Shown: in pieces, positions 6,170 through 13,877 of the stretch
Layout: every line of letters starts with the position of its first letter
Numbering within the stretch: the first letter of the stretch is position 1
Origin: Opitutus sp. GAS368
GTDB taxonomy: Bacteria; Verrucomicrobiota; Verrucomicrobiia; Opitutales; Opitutaceae
Direction of reading: 5' to 3'
DNA: 16,310 bases
Assembly: GCA_945861235.1 (NCBI GenBank)
Contig: CAMATV010000024.1
Span: 1-16,310, forward strand
Notes under the pieces: model-generated
The model's input: the letters and a program-made list of their open reading frames with translations, nothing else
Told to the model about the DNA's origin: nothing
Database searches by the model: none
Position numbers and translations under genes: made by a program

Positions 6170-7294
6170 TCAGGGCAGCGCGTAGACTTCCACGAGCGCC
6201 ACGCCCGTCGCTCCGCCCACGCCCGCCACGCGAAACGTACAAGCGCCCGGCGCGAGCGTCAGAACGAGCGCGCTGTCCTTGCTGCCGACCGGCAACGCAA
6301 ACGCCCCTGCACCCGCCGCCGCGATCGCCACAACCGAACTGCCCGCCGGGTCCGACCAGTTGTCGTTGTTTGCGATCGTCGTCGCTCCGCTGAAAACCGT
6401 GAGCGTCGGATCCGCCAAAACACCCGTCACCCCAAAGCTCACCAGCGTCGGCCCCACCGCCCGCACGAGCACCCGCTTCGCCGTCGTGCCGCCGATCACC
6501 AAGCCCGGAATCAACACCCCGTCTGCCGTCCCCACGAACGCCCGCGTCGAGAGATTCGTAAATTCCCCGCCGCCGCCCGTCCCGCTCGTGATCACGGTCG
6601 TCGTCGCGCCAATCTCCGCCGGCAGCGCGCTCACGTCCAGATTCGGCGTCGTGTTCCAGCTCTTCACGTAATTCGTCGGCTTCTGCACCGTCGTCCGAAA
6701 GATGACGGTGTTGTCCAGATTTAGATCATCCGTCCAAATGAATTTCGCATTCGTAAAATCATTCGCCACGTAGTCCCCGTCCGGCCCCACGCGCGCCGCC
6801 GTGTATTCGGTCGCGAAGCCCCACGCGCTGTCGTCGAAATCCTTCGCATACCAGTTCGCCGGGATCGGCGTGTGCTGGACCACGGGATTGCGAGTGTCGG
6901 AATTGAGCGGTCCCTTGAAAAAATTCTTCGCCTTCCACGCCGCGCTCGTGACGGTCCCGTCGCCCAGCTTCAAAATGAATCCCGCGTCACCGATTTGCGT
7001 CCCGTATTCGAGCCCTGTCGCCGGGTCCGCATTGTCCTTCGCCAGCACCGCAATCGTCAGCGGATACTCGGGCAGGATTTTTACGGAGACCTGATTGTGC
7101 GGCAGAAAATCGATTGAATCCATCGCCACCATTTTTCCGTTGATGAAGATCACGCACCAGTTGTCCGCGTAGGCGTTCAACGTGATCGTGTTGTTCACCC
7201 CCGGCTTGATCAGACCCGCCTGCGCCCACGCGGCGATCAACCCGAGCCACCCACCCGCGACAACCACGCCGACCCTGCGCCAAAATGTTCTCAT
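6170..7294 (-). CDS. Secreted ADNW/ING-domain protein with C-terminal repeat domain
   Basis: 374 residues from the ATG at 7294. Signal peptide about 1-26 (cleavage AWAQA-GL). Residues 27-230 are a close paralog of the protein at 1712-2461, sharing YADNW, ING, LPHN, ILPEYPLTIAV, AKDNADP, TGLEYG, WKAKNFFKGPLN, TPIP, DFDDSAW, KFIWTDDLNLDNTVIFRT and WNTTPNLDVS. After a Thr/Gly linker (about 235-250), residues 252-374 form one copy of the repeat seen twice at 1-690 (STRAFVGTADGVLIPG, VLVRAVGPTL, NNDNWSD, GSKDSALVLTL, GVALVEVYALP), ending at the protein terminus. The terminal position suggests a sorting or anchoring module. It is transcribed divergently from the two-component genes and carries upstream element D. 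Binding of a surface or extracellular glycan is inferred only. Confidence 0.88.
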   Translation of the reverse strand: MRTFWRRVGVVVAGGWLGLIAAWAQAGLIKPGVNNTITLNAYADNWCVIFINGKMVAMDSIDFLPHNQVSVKILPEYPLTIAVLAKDNADPATGLEYGTQIGDAGFILKLGDGTVTSAAWKAKNFFKGPLNSDTRNPVVQHTPIPANWYAKDFDDSAWGFATEYTAARVGPDGDYVANDFTNAKFIWTDDLNLDNTVIFRTTVQKPTNYVKSWNTTPNLDVSALPAEIGATTTVITSGTGGGGEFTNLSTRAFVGTADGVLIPGLVIGGTTAKRVLVRAVGPTLVSFGVTGVLADPTLTVFSGATTIANNDNWSDPAGSSVVAIAAAGAGAFALPVGSKDSALVLTLAPGACTFRVAGVGGATGVALVEVYALP

Positions 7295-7338
7295 CCGCCC
7301 ATCTTACTCTCCGCCCATGAATCTCCGCCACTCGCCCG

Positions 7339-7370
7339 CATTAAAACTCTGTCATCTTTGCCCGCTTGAC
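7339..7370 (-). promoter_or_regulatory. Shared upstream element, copy D (6170-7294 gene; divergent to the response regulator)
   Basis: CATTAAAACTCTGTCAT is identical to copy B, then CTTTGCC as in copy C, with TTGAC at 7366-7370 as in B. It lies exactly 45 bases from the ATG at 7294. The 108-base intergenic region is shared with the response regulator at 7403, so the element could also affect that gene. Confidence 0.55.
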
Positions 7371-7402
7371 GTTCGCGCCGTCCCGTCGGCTCATCGCAGG
7401 AC

Positions 7403-8104
7403 GTGAAAATCCTGATGATGGAAGACGACAAGAAGCTCGCCGCCCTCGTCCGCAAGGGCCTCGAGTCGCAGGGCTTCACGGTCGATTTTTGCGACCACGG
7501 CGACGATGCCTACGCCCTCGCCACCACGCGCGCCTACGATGCCCTCGTCCTCGATATCATGGTCCCCGGCCGCGACGGCCTGAGCATCCTGCGGAACCTC
7601 CGCGACCAGCGCCTCACCGTCCCCGTCATCCTCGTCACCGCCCGCAGCGCCCTCAACGAACGCCTCGAAGGCCTCAACCTCGGCGCCGACGACTACCTCT
7701 CGAAACCCTTCTACGTCGACGAACTCATCGCCCGCCTCCACGCCGTCACCCGCCGCGCCGCCGGCCATCCCCTCGCGCTCCTCCAGCACGGCCCCGTTTC
7801 GATCAACCTCGTCGCCCGCGAGGTCCGCCGCGACGGCGAGATCGTCGAACTCACCGCGCGCGAGTTTGCGCTCCTCACCTACCTGCTGCGCTCGCCCGGC
7901 CAGACCTTCACCCGTGCCCAGATCTGCGAGCACGTCTGGAACTACCACTTCGACCCCGGCACCAATCTCGTGGACGTCTACGTCCAACGCCTCCGCCGCA
8001 AACTCGCTGGTGCCGACGGCAGCGACGATTCACTCATCGAAACCATCCGCAGCGTCGGCTACCGCGCGCGCGCCGTCCCCGCTCCGTCCGCGAAGCCGTT
8101 GTGA
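7403..8104 (+). CDS. OmpR-family response regulator
   Basis: 233 residues starting at GTG 7403 (KILMMEDD). This start gives the family's usual N-terminus, and an AGGA lies just upstream, though very close. Receiver domain 1-120: acidic pair Asp8/Asp9 after Glu7, phosphoacceptor Asp51 (LVLDIMVPGRDG), Thr79 and Lys101 (LSKPF). The C-terminal winged helix (about 128-225) contains LTAREFALLTYLLRSPGQ, a recognition-helix region TNLVDVYVQRLRRKL, and IRSVGYRA. It is a DNA-binding transcription regulator phosphorylated by the adjacent kinase, with which it overlaps by four bases (GTGA). Candidate targets are the divergent gene at 7294, the downstream glycosidase, or the shared element; the sequence does not decide. 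An in-frame ATG at 7415 is a less likely start. Confidence 0.93.
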   Translation: MKILMMEDDKKLAALVRKGLESQGFTVDFCDHGDDAYALATTRAYDALVLDIMVPGRDGLSILRNLRDQRLTVPVILVTARSALNERLEGLNLGADDYLSKPFYVDELIARLHAVTRRAAGHPLALLQHGPVSINLVAREVRRDGEIVELTAREFALLTYLLRSPGQTFTRAQICEHVWNYHFDPGTNLVDVYVQRLRRKLAGADGSDDSLIETIRSVGYRARAVPAPSAKPL

Positions 8105-9582
8105 ATTCATTTCGCCTCCGCCTCGCGCTCCTCGTCGGTCTACTCACCGCCGCCCTCCTGCTCGGCGCCGGCTTCGCCGCGTGGACCGTCACCTCGCGCT
8201 TCAACGTCGAGCGCCTCGATCGCGAACTCCACCACCTCGCCAAAACCAACCTCGACCGCATCAACGACGGCAGCCACTGGGCGCGCCTCGACGCCGCCCT
8301 CGCCTTCGTCTCCGGCAGCGACCGCCCACCCACCTACGCGCTCTGGGTAAAAAACTACGACCGCGTCGAGTTTCGTTCCCGTCACTGGCCCGACGGCCTC
8401 GCCCCCGACTCCCTCGCCGTGCCCAGCACCTACGAAGGCGGCGTCACCTTCGAACGACCGCCCCCGCCGCCCGGCCGCGGGGGCCTCTCCCCGCGCAATC
8501 CCCGCCTCCCGATTCGCGAGACCGCGTTCTCCACCGTCAGCGCTGGCGACAGCACGTGGCGCGTCGCCGTCACCGGAAATCCTTACACCACCCTCGTCCT
8601 CGCCACCAACCTCGACGAACTCGACGCCGATCTCCGCCATCTCCGCGGCCGCTACCTCGCCGCCCTCCCGCTCATTCTCCTCGTCGTCGGCGCCGGCGCC
8701 TGGTGGCTCGCCTCACGCGCGCTCCGCCCCGTCACCTCGCTCACCCGTGCGGCTGAGGGCATCACCGCCCAAGGCCTCGACCAACGCATCGCCGCGCCCG
8801 CCCACGACCGCGAAGTCCAACGCCTCGTCACCGTCTTCAACGCCATGCTCGACCGGCTGGAGACCAGCTTTCACCAAGCCCGCCGTTTCAGCGCCGACGC
8901 CTCCCACGAGCTCAAGACTCCCCTCGCCCTCCTCCAAGCCGAGCTCGAGCAAGCCCTCCACACCGCGCCCGCCGGTGCACCGCAACAACAGGTCTACTCC
9001 AGCCTCCTCGACGAAATTCATCACCTCAAAGCCATCCTCGAAAAACTCCTGCTCCTGTCGCTCGCCGACAGCGGCCGCCTCGCCCTCGACCGCGCACCCA
9101 CCGATCTCAGCGCACTCCTCGCCAACATCGTCGAAGACAGCTCCGCCCTCGCACCCCACCTTCAGTTCGACGCCGTCGTGCCACCGCACGTCACGGTTTC
9201 CGCCGACGCCATCCTCCTCGAGCAGGCGCTCCAGAATCTCGCCACCAACGCCCTCAAGTATAACCACCCCGACGGTCGCGTGCGCCTCACGCTCACCACC
9301 ACCGCAACCCACGCACTCGTCACCATCGCCAACACCGGCGCGGGCATTTCCGCCGACGACCGCCCACGCATCTTCGAACGTTTCTTCCGCGGCGATCCCG
9401 CGCGCCGCCGCGATCGCGCCCACGGCGTCGGCCTTGGCCTCAGCCTCTCCCGCGAAATCCTCCGCGCACACGACGGCGAACTCTCCCTCGCCGAGCCCGC
9501 CAAGGACGCCGCCGCAGCCATCGCTTGGACAGAGTTCGTCGCCAACCTGCCGCTCGCCGCGCCGCACCCTCCCGGACGCTGA
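8101..9582 (+). CDS. Membrane sensor histidine kinase
   Basis: 493 residues from GTG 8101, which overlaps the regulator's TGA. The frame is open far upstream, but only from 8101 does it make sense: transmembrane helix 1 at about 6-29, a periplasmic sensor of about 150 residues containing a Pro-rich loop (PPPPPGRGG), transmembrane helix 2 at about 183-203, then HAMP. The HisKA segment FSADASHELKTPLALLQ carries phosphoacceptor His269. The ATPase domain shows the N box (NLATNALKYN, Asn383), ISADDRPRIFERFFRGD and GVGLGLSLSREILRAHDGEL. The architecture is that of CusS/QseC-type kinases, which sense periplasmic or envelope signals. The ligand is unknown. It is co-transcribed with the regulator; the GH106-like gene follows 88 bases later and may be in the same unit. 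Confidence 0.93.
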   Translation: MNSFRLRLALLVGLLTAALLLGAGFAAWTVTSRFNVERLDRELHHLAKTNLDRINDGSHWARLDAALAFVSGSDRPPTYALWVKNYDRVEFRSRHWPDGLAPDSLAVPSTYEGGVTFERPPPPPGRGGLSPRNPRLPIRETAFSTVSAGDSTWRVAVTGNPYTTLVLATNLDELDADLRHLRGRYLAALPLILLVVGAGAWWLASRALRPVTSLTRAAEGITAQGLDQRIAAPAHDREVQRLVTVFNAMLDRLETSFHQARRFSADASHELKTPLALLQAELEQALHTAPAGAPQQQVYSSLLDEIHHLKAILEKLLLLSLADSGRLALDRAPTDLSALLANIVEDSSALAPHLQFDAVVPPHVTVSADAILLEQALQNLATNALKYNHPDGRVRLTLTTTATHALVTIANTGAGISADDRPRIFERFFRGDPARRRDRAHGVGLGLSLSREILRAHDGELSLAEPAKDAAAAIAWTEFVANLPLAAPHPPGR

Positions 9583-9670
9583 CGCCCTGCGTGAAATTCA
9601 CTTCGCGAACGAACTGTCCGGCCCGCTCCTTCGTTGTCGCCGCCGCTGTGGCCACCAGTTTTCGTGGTTT

Positions 9671-12343
9671 ATGCGTCCCCTTCGCCATCCCCGCCTCGCC
9701 GCCGTCCCCGTTCTTCTCTCCGTCCTGCTCGTCCCGTTTCTCGCCGCCCTCGCGCACGCCGCCGAGCCTGCCACCCTCGGCTGGCCCGAGATCACCAAAG
9801 AAAACAAACCCTGGACCCGCTGGTGGTGGCCCGGCAGCGGCGTCGACCAAGCCAGTCTCACGCGCCAACTCGAACAGTTCGCCGCCGCCGGCCTCGGTGG
9901 CGTCGAAATCACCCCCATCTACGGCGCGAAGGGCTATGAGGACCGTTACATCGATTTCCTCTCTCCGAAGTGGGTTGAGATGCTCGCGCACACCGGCCGC
10001 GAAGCCCAGCGTCTCGGCCTCGGCGTCGATATGGCCACCGGCACCGGCTGGCCCTTCGGCGGCCCATGGGTTCCTCCCGCCGACGCCGCCCAAAAAGCCG
10101 TCCTCAACTCCGCCGGCCAGCTCGTCGCCGAGCCCACCAAACAACTCGTAAAGCGCCCCGCCCCCGGCGGCGAAGGCTTCGTCCTCGATCCCTACTCGCC
10201 CGATGCCCTCGGCCGCTACCTCGCCACATTCGACGAGGCCTTCACCGCCAATAAACTCCCGCGCGGCCTCATCCGCGGACAGTTCCACGACTCCTTCGAA
10301 TACTACGGCGCCAATTGGACCGCGCAGCTCCCCGAAAAATTCCGCCTGATGCACGGCTACGACATTGCGCCCTACGCCGCCGCCCTCCTCGCCCGCTCGC
10401 CCGCCGACGTCACCACCCTCGACCGCGACACCCTCGGCCGCATCAAGAGCGACTACCGCGAAACCCTCGCCCAGCTCCACCTCGACTACCTCCGCGCCTG
10501 GGTGAAGTGGTCACACGATCACGGATACATCGTGCGCAACCAATCCCACGGCGCGCCCGGCAACCTGCTCGATCTCTACGCCAACGCCGACATCGCCGAG
10601 ACCGAAATCTTCGGCTCCACGCCGTTCCCCATCCCCGGCCTCCGCCGCGACGCCGCCGACATCGCCAACAACAATCAAGATCTCCCCGAGTCCCTCGTTG
10701 TCCGCCTCGCCTCCTCCGCCGCCCACGTCGCGGGCCACAACCTCGCCTCCTCCGAGAGCGCCACGTGGCTCCGCGATCATTGGAAAGAGTCCCTCGCCTT
10801 CGTGAAGCCCGAGCTCGACCGCATTCTCGCCGACGGCATCAACCACATTTTCTACCACGGCGCCGTCTACTCCCCGCAAGACGCCCCGTGGCCCGGCTGG
10901 CTCTTCTACGCCGCCACGCAGTTCAATCCGCAAAATACCTGGTGGGACGACTTCGGCGCCCTCAACCGCTACATCGCCCGCGTCCAATCCGTCCTCCAAC
11001 GCGGCCAACCTGACAACGACATCCTCCTCTACTGGCCCTTCGTCGACCTCCTCGACGACGAAGCCGGCAACGTAAAAATGTTCACCGTCCACCACGCGAA
11101 ATGGCTCACCGACCAACCCGTCGGAAAAATCGCCCGCACCCTCATGGATAAAGGCTACACCTTCGATTACCTCTCCGACGCCCAGCTCCAACAAACCCGC
11201 ACCGACAAGGGCACCCTGCTCACCGGCGGCAACACGCGCTACCAAGTGATCGTCGTCCCCGCCACGCGCCGCATGCCGCTCGCGACGCTCCAAAAACTCG
11301 CCGCCCTCGCCGCGAGCGGCGCTAAAATCATCTTCGAAAAACTGCCCGAAGACGTCCCCGGCTTCGGCCGCCTCGCCGAGCGCCGTAGCGCATTCAAATC
11401 CTCCCTCGCCGCGCTCACTCCCCGCACGACCATCAACGCCGACATCCTCACCGCCGTCGCCCCCCACGCCCGCCGCGAAGCCCTCACCGATCACGGCGTG
11501 AGTTTTATTCGTCGCGCCACCGGCCCCAACTCGCACGCGTATTTTGTCACCAACCTCTCCGCGAAATCCTTCGAGGGCTGGGTTGCTCTGGCCGCATCAT
11601 CGCCCGTCCAAATCCGCGACCCGCTTACTGGCGTCGCCGGCCTCGCCGCGACTCGCCCCGCGGGTTCGGGCAAACCGTCGATCTACCTCCAGATTGCGTC
11701 CGGCGAATCTCTCCTCCTCCACGCCGCGCCCATTCCGGCCAACGTCCGCATGGCCGCCTGGTCCTATCGCTCGCCCGCCGCCGCTCCCATCGCCCTCACC
11801 GGTCCATGGAAAATCGCTTTCCTCAAAGGCGGCCCCGAACTCCCGCCCGCCCTCGAAACCACCGTCCTCAAATCATGGACTGATCTCGGCGGCGACGAAG
11901 CCAAACGCTTCGGCGGCACCGCGCGCTACCGCCTCGAATTCGATTTCGACTCCGTCGTGGCACGGGCTTTCCAGCCCGTGTCCGGGAACGCGCCCACCGC
12001 CAAAGCCGGCGACTGGCTCCTCGATCTCGGCGACGTCCGCGAGAGCGCCCGCGTCATCCTCAACGGCCAGCCCGTCGCCACCGCGTGGAGCCTCCCCTTC
12101 CGCGTGCGTATCGCTTCCGCCCTCCTCAAACCCGGCCGCAACGTCCTCGAACTCGACGTCACCAACCTCGCCGCCAACCGTATCCGCTACATGGACCAAA
12201 ATAAACTTCCTTGGAAAATCATGCGCGACTCGAACGTCGTGAACATCAACTACCGCCCCTTCGACGCCAGCGCCTGGCCCCTCACCCCGTCCGGTCTCCT
12301 CGGCTCCGTCACCCTCACTCCGCTGAAAACCTTTCAGCCGTAG
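9671..12343 (+). CDS. Secreted GH106-like glycoside hydrolase (alpha-L-rhamnosidase type)
   Basis: 890 residues from the ATG at 9671, chosen because it opens a clear signal peptide (cleavage ALAHA-AEP near residue 30); the frame is open much further upstream within the kinase gene. The N-terminal catalytic region begins with WTRWWWPGSGVD (48 on), QFAAAGLGGVEITPIYG and VDMATGTGWPFGGPWV, the hallmark layout of the Glyco_hydro_106 family. Acidic candidates lie in ADIAETEIFGSTPF (about 305-318) and SSESATW (about 358-364). The C-terminus holds a galactose-binding-like beta-sandwich (GDWLLDLGDVRESARVILNG, about 778 on). It probably releases L-rhamnose from polysaccharide or oligosaccharide side chains, but GH106-like proteins vary and the substrate is inferred. 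A palindromic repeat is inserted in frame near residue 763, and a second repeat overlaps the stop codon. Confidence 0.85.
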   Translation: MRPLRHPRLAAVPVLLSVLLVPFLAALAHAAEPATLGWPEITKENKPWTRWWWPGSGVDQASLTRQLEQFAAAGLGGVEITPIYGAKGYEDRYIDFLSPKWVEMLAHTGREAQRLGLGVDMATGTGWPFGGPWVPPADAAQKAVLNSAGQLVAEPTKQLVKRPAPGGEGFVLDPYSPDALGRYLATFDEAFTANKLPRGLIRGQFHDSFEYYGANWTAQLPEKFRLMHGYDIAPYAAALLARSPADVTTLDRDTLGRIKSDYRETLAQLHLDYLRAWVKWSHDHGYIVRNQSHGAPGNLLDLYANADIAETEIFGSTPFPIPGLRRDAADIANNNQDLPESLVVRLASSAAHVAGHNLASSESATWLRDHWKESLAFVKPELDRILADGINHIFYHGAVYSPQDAPWPGWLFYAATQFNPQNTWWDDFGALNRYIARVQSVLQRGQPDNDILLYWPFVDLLDDEAGNVKMFTVHHAKWLTDQPVGKIARTLMDKGYTFDYLSDAQLQQTRTDKGTLLTGGNTRYQVIVVPATRRMPLATLQKLAALAASGAKIIFEKLPEDVPGFGRLAERRSAFKSSLAALTPRTTINADILTAVAPHARREALTDHGVSFIRRATGPNSHAYFVTNLSAKSFEGWVALAASSPVQIRDPLTGVAGLAATRPAGSGKPSIYLQIASGESLLLHAAPIPANVRMAAWSYRSPAAAPIALTGPWKIAFLKGGPELPPALETTVLKSWTDLGGDEAKRFGGTARYRLEFDFDSVVARAFQPVSGNAPTAKAGDWLLDLGDVRESARVILNGQPVATAWSLPFRVRIASALLKPGRNVLELDVTNLAANRIRYMDQNKLPWKIMRDSNVVNINYRPFDASAWPLTPSGLLGSVTLTPLKTFQP
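11959..11982. repeat. REP-like palindrome inside the GH106-like reading frame
   Basis: CACGGGCT (11961-11968) and AGCCCGTG (11973-11980) form a perfect 8-bp stem with a TTCC loop, extendable by one G-T and one G-C pair. It is read in frame as roughly VVARAFQPVSG, between the beta-sandwich segments YRLEFDFDS and GDWLLDLGD. The 'xxxGGGCTTTCCAGCCCxxx' form matches dispersed palindromes I recall from Verrucomicrobia and Planctomycetes genomes. Only one copy is visible in this window. Confidence 0.6.
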
Positions 12344-12364
12344 GGCTGCCGCTTGTCGGCAAGC
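12322..12364. repeat. Hairpin cluster over the GH106-like stop codon, possible REP-like element
   Basis: GCTGAAA-ACC-TTTCAGC (12322-12338) is a perfect 7-bp inverted repeat next to the stop TAG at 12341-12343. TGCCG-CTTGT-CGGCA (12347-12361) and the overlapping GCTTG-TCGG-CAAGC (12351-12364) follow. There is no T-run, so an intrinsic terminator is unlikely. The composition resembles dispersed intergenic palindromes of this bacterial group. The last codons (KTFQP) may derive from the insertion. Confidence 0.4.
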
Positions 12365-12504
12365 CGCGACCAACCGCTCCTTGCACGCACGATGTTTCGC
12401 CACCAGCGTTCCCTCATGCGCAGTCACCGCTTCCCCCTCGCGCTCGCTGCTTGCGCTCCGCCGCCGCCGCCCTCCGCGCCGATGCCTTCTGGTCCACCCG
12501 CCGC

Positions 12505-13728
12505 ATGACCGGGCGTCTACTGCAACGCTTTCGCTCCCTCGGCCCAGGCCTCATCCTCGCCTCTGCCGGCATCGGAGCGGGCGATGTTGTCGTCGCATCC
12601 GTCACCGGTATCAATTTTGGCACGACGCTCCTCTGGGCCATCGCGCTCACCGCCGCGCTCAAGTTCGTCCTCACCGAGGCGCTCGCCCGTTGGCAACTCG
12701 CCACCGGGGAAACCATCACCCGTGCTTGGGTCACTCGCTTCCCGCGCTGGGTCGCCCTGCTCTTCGCCGCCTACCTCCTTTTCTGGACTTTTCTCGTCGG
12801 TGCCTCCCTCAGCAGCGCGTGTGGCATCGCCGGCGCGAGTCTGTTTCCCGCGCTGTCGGTCCCCTGGTGGGGCGTGCTTCACGCCGCCTTCGCCGCCCTC
12901 CTCGTCGCGCTCAACCGCTACAGCCGTTTCCAAAAACTCATCAAGCTCCTCGTCGCCATTATGGCAGCGTGCGTGCTCCTCTGCGCCTTTCTCGCCGCCC
13001 CGCCGCCCCTTGCTGTGCTCACGGGTCTCGTCTGGCCGCGCCTGCCCGCCACCGGAGGCGGCGCCGCCCTGCTCGCCTTGCTCGGCGGGATTGGCGGCAG
13101 CGTCACCGTGATCTGCTACGCCTACTGGCTGCGAGCGGAGGGCTGGAGCGGCCCTGCAAAACTTTCCGTCGTCCGCAGTGATGTCCGACTCGCCTATGTG
13201 TTCACGGGCGCATTCGGCGTCGCGCTTTGCCTGATCGCCGCCGGCGTCCACGCCCACGACGCCGCCGGCCCGCGCATCGCGCTCGAGATCGCCGCGCGGC
13301 TCCGCGACGTCGCCGGCCCCGCCGCACGGTGGGTCTTCCTTCTGGGTTTTTGGGCCACCGTTTTCACCGCAATGCTGGGAGTGTGGCAGGGCGTGCCGTC
13401 CATCTACGTGGATCTCGTCGGTGCATGGCGCCAACAACCTGCAACCGCAGAAAACCGCCCCGTCTACCTCGGTGCCCTCGCCTGGCTCGCCGGTCCGCCC
13501 CTCGTGCTCCTGTGGTTCAAACAGCCCGTTGCCATCGTCGTCGCGTTCTCCATCGCCGGCGCTTTCTTCATGCCCTTCCTCGCCGCTACCCTGCTCTACC
13601 TCAACAACCGCCGCGCCTGGCTCGGCCCACTCGCCAACCGCCCACTCGGCAATCTCGCCCTGAGCCTCTGCCTCCTCACTTTCGGCCTCGTCTGCGCCCG
13701 CGAAATCATCTCCGCCCTTGCGAAATAG
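12505..13728 (+). CDS. Nramp-related membrane transporter lacking the DPGN motif
   Basis: 407 residues from the ATG at 12505. The frame is open back to 12211, but the upstream part overlaps the glycosidase and is not Nramp-like. About ten or eleven hydrophobic helices. TM1 reads GPGLILASAGIGAGDVVVASVTG: the position of the canonical metal-binding Asp-Pro-Gly-Asn is Gly-Ala-Gly-Asp (24-27). The TM6 region GGIGGSVTVICYAYWLRAEGW (about 193-213) lacks the Met-Pro-His motif. Canonical Nramp proteins import Mn2+ or Fe2+ with protons, and these residues bind the metal. A protein without them probably has a different substrate or mode, as known for Nramp-related Mg2+ carriers. The identity of the substrate is not readable here. 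It starts 161 bases after the glycosidase stop; no Shine-Dalgarno is visible. Confidence 0.82.
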   Translation: MTGRLLQRFRSLGPGLILASAGIGAGDVVVASVTGINFGTTLLWAIALTAALKFVLTEALARWQLATGETITRAWVTRFPRWVALLFAAYLLFWTFLVGASLSSACGIAGASLFPALSVPWWGVLHAAFAALLVALNRYSRFQKLIKLLVAIMAACVLLCAFLAAPPPLAVLTGLVWPRLPATGGGAALLALLGGIGGSVTVICYAYWLRAEGWSGPAKLSVVRSDVRLAYVFTGAFGVALCLIAAGVHAHDAAGPRIALEIAARLRDVAGPAARWVFLLGFWATVFTAMLGVWQGVPSIYVDLVGAWRQQPATAENRPVYLGALAWLAGPPLVLLWFKQPVAIVVAFSIAGAFFMPFLAATLLYLNNRRAWLGPLANRPLGNLALSLCLLTFGLVCAREIISALAK

Positions 13729-13764
13729 GTCGATCGGCCCATCGCGCCGCTTGATTTTTCCACC

Positions 13765-13797
13765 AGTCCGCTAAGATAGCGGGCTCTTTTCGATTTT
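13765..13797 (+). terminator. Rho-independent terminator after the Nramp-like gene
   Basis: AGTCCGCT (13765-13772) pairs with AGCGGGCT (13778-13785) with one G-T wobble, loop AAGAT, followed by CTTTTCGATTTTT. It lies 37 bases past the stop at 13728 and separates the transporter from htpG. Confidence 0.6.
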
Positions 13798-13877
13798 TCC
13801 TAGCGCCGTCGCCAGCTCTCCACTCTCAGCCGTTCGCACCTTTCCACCTTTCAACGCTCATCTCTCAACACCTTCCC

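Noticed and set aside
7339..7362. CTGTCAT within the shared element read as a PhoB box
   Set aside because: Only one half-site matches; the required second CTGTCA repeat 11 bases away is absent in all copies.
7366..8100. Long N-terminal extension of the histidine kinase frame (245 codons)
   Set aside because: It overlaps the response regulator entirely, is Arg/Pro-rich in the manner of out-of-frame GC-rich DNA, and the GTG at 8101 gives a normal kinase start.
8747..9670. 308-codon upstream extension of the glycosidase frame
   Set aside because: It lies inside the kinase gene in another frame and is Ser/Pro-rich shadow sequence; the signal peptide starts at 9671.
9440..10480. 346-codon minus-strand frame opposite the kinase end and glycosidase
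   Set aside because: Gly/Glu/Val-rich antisense shadow of GC-rich codons with no recognisable domain.
10511..11536. 341-codon minus-strand frame inside the glycosidase
   Set aside because: Antisense shadow; the composition mirrors the plus-strand gene and no motif is present.
12517..13437. 306-codon minus-strand frame opposite the transporter
   Set aside because: Highly charged shadow of a membrane protein gene, no domain.
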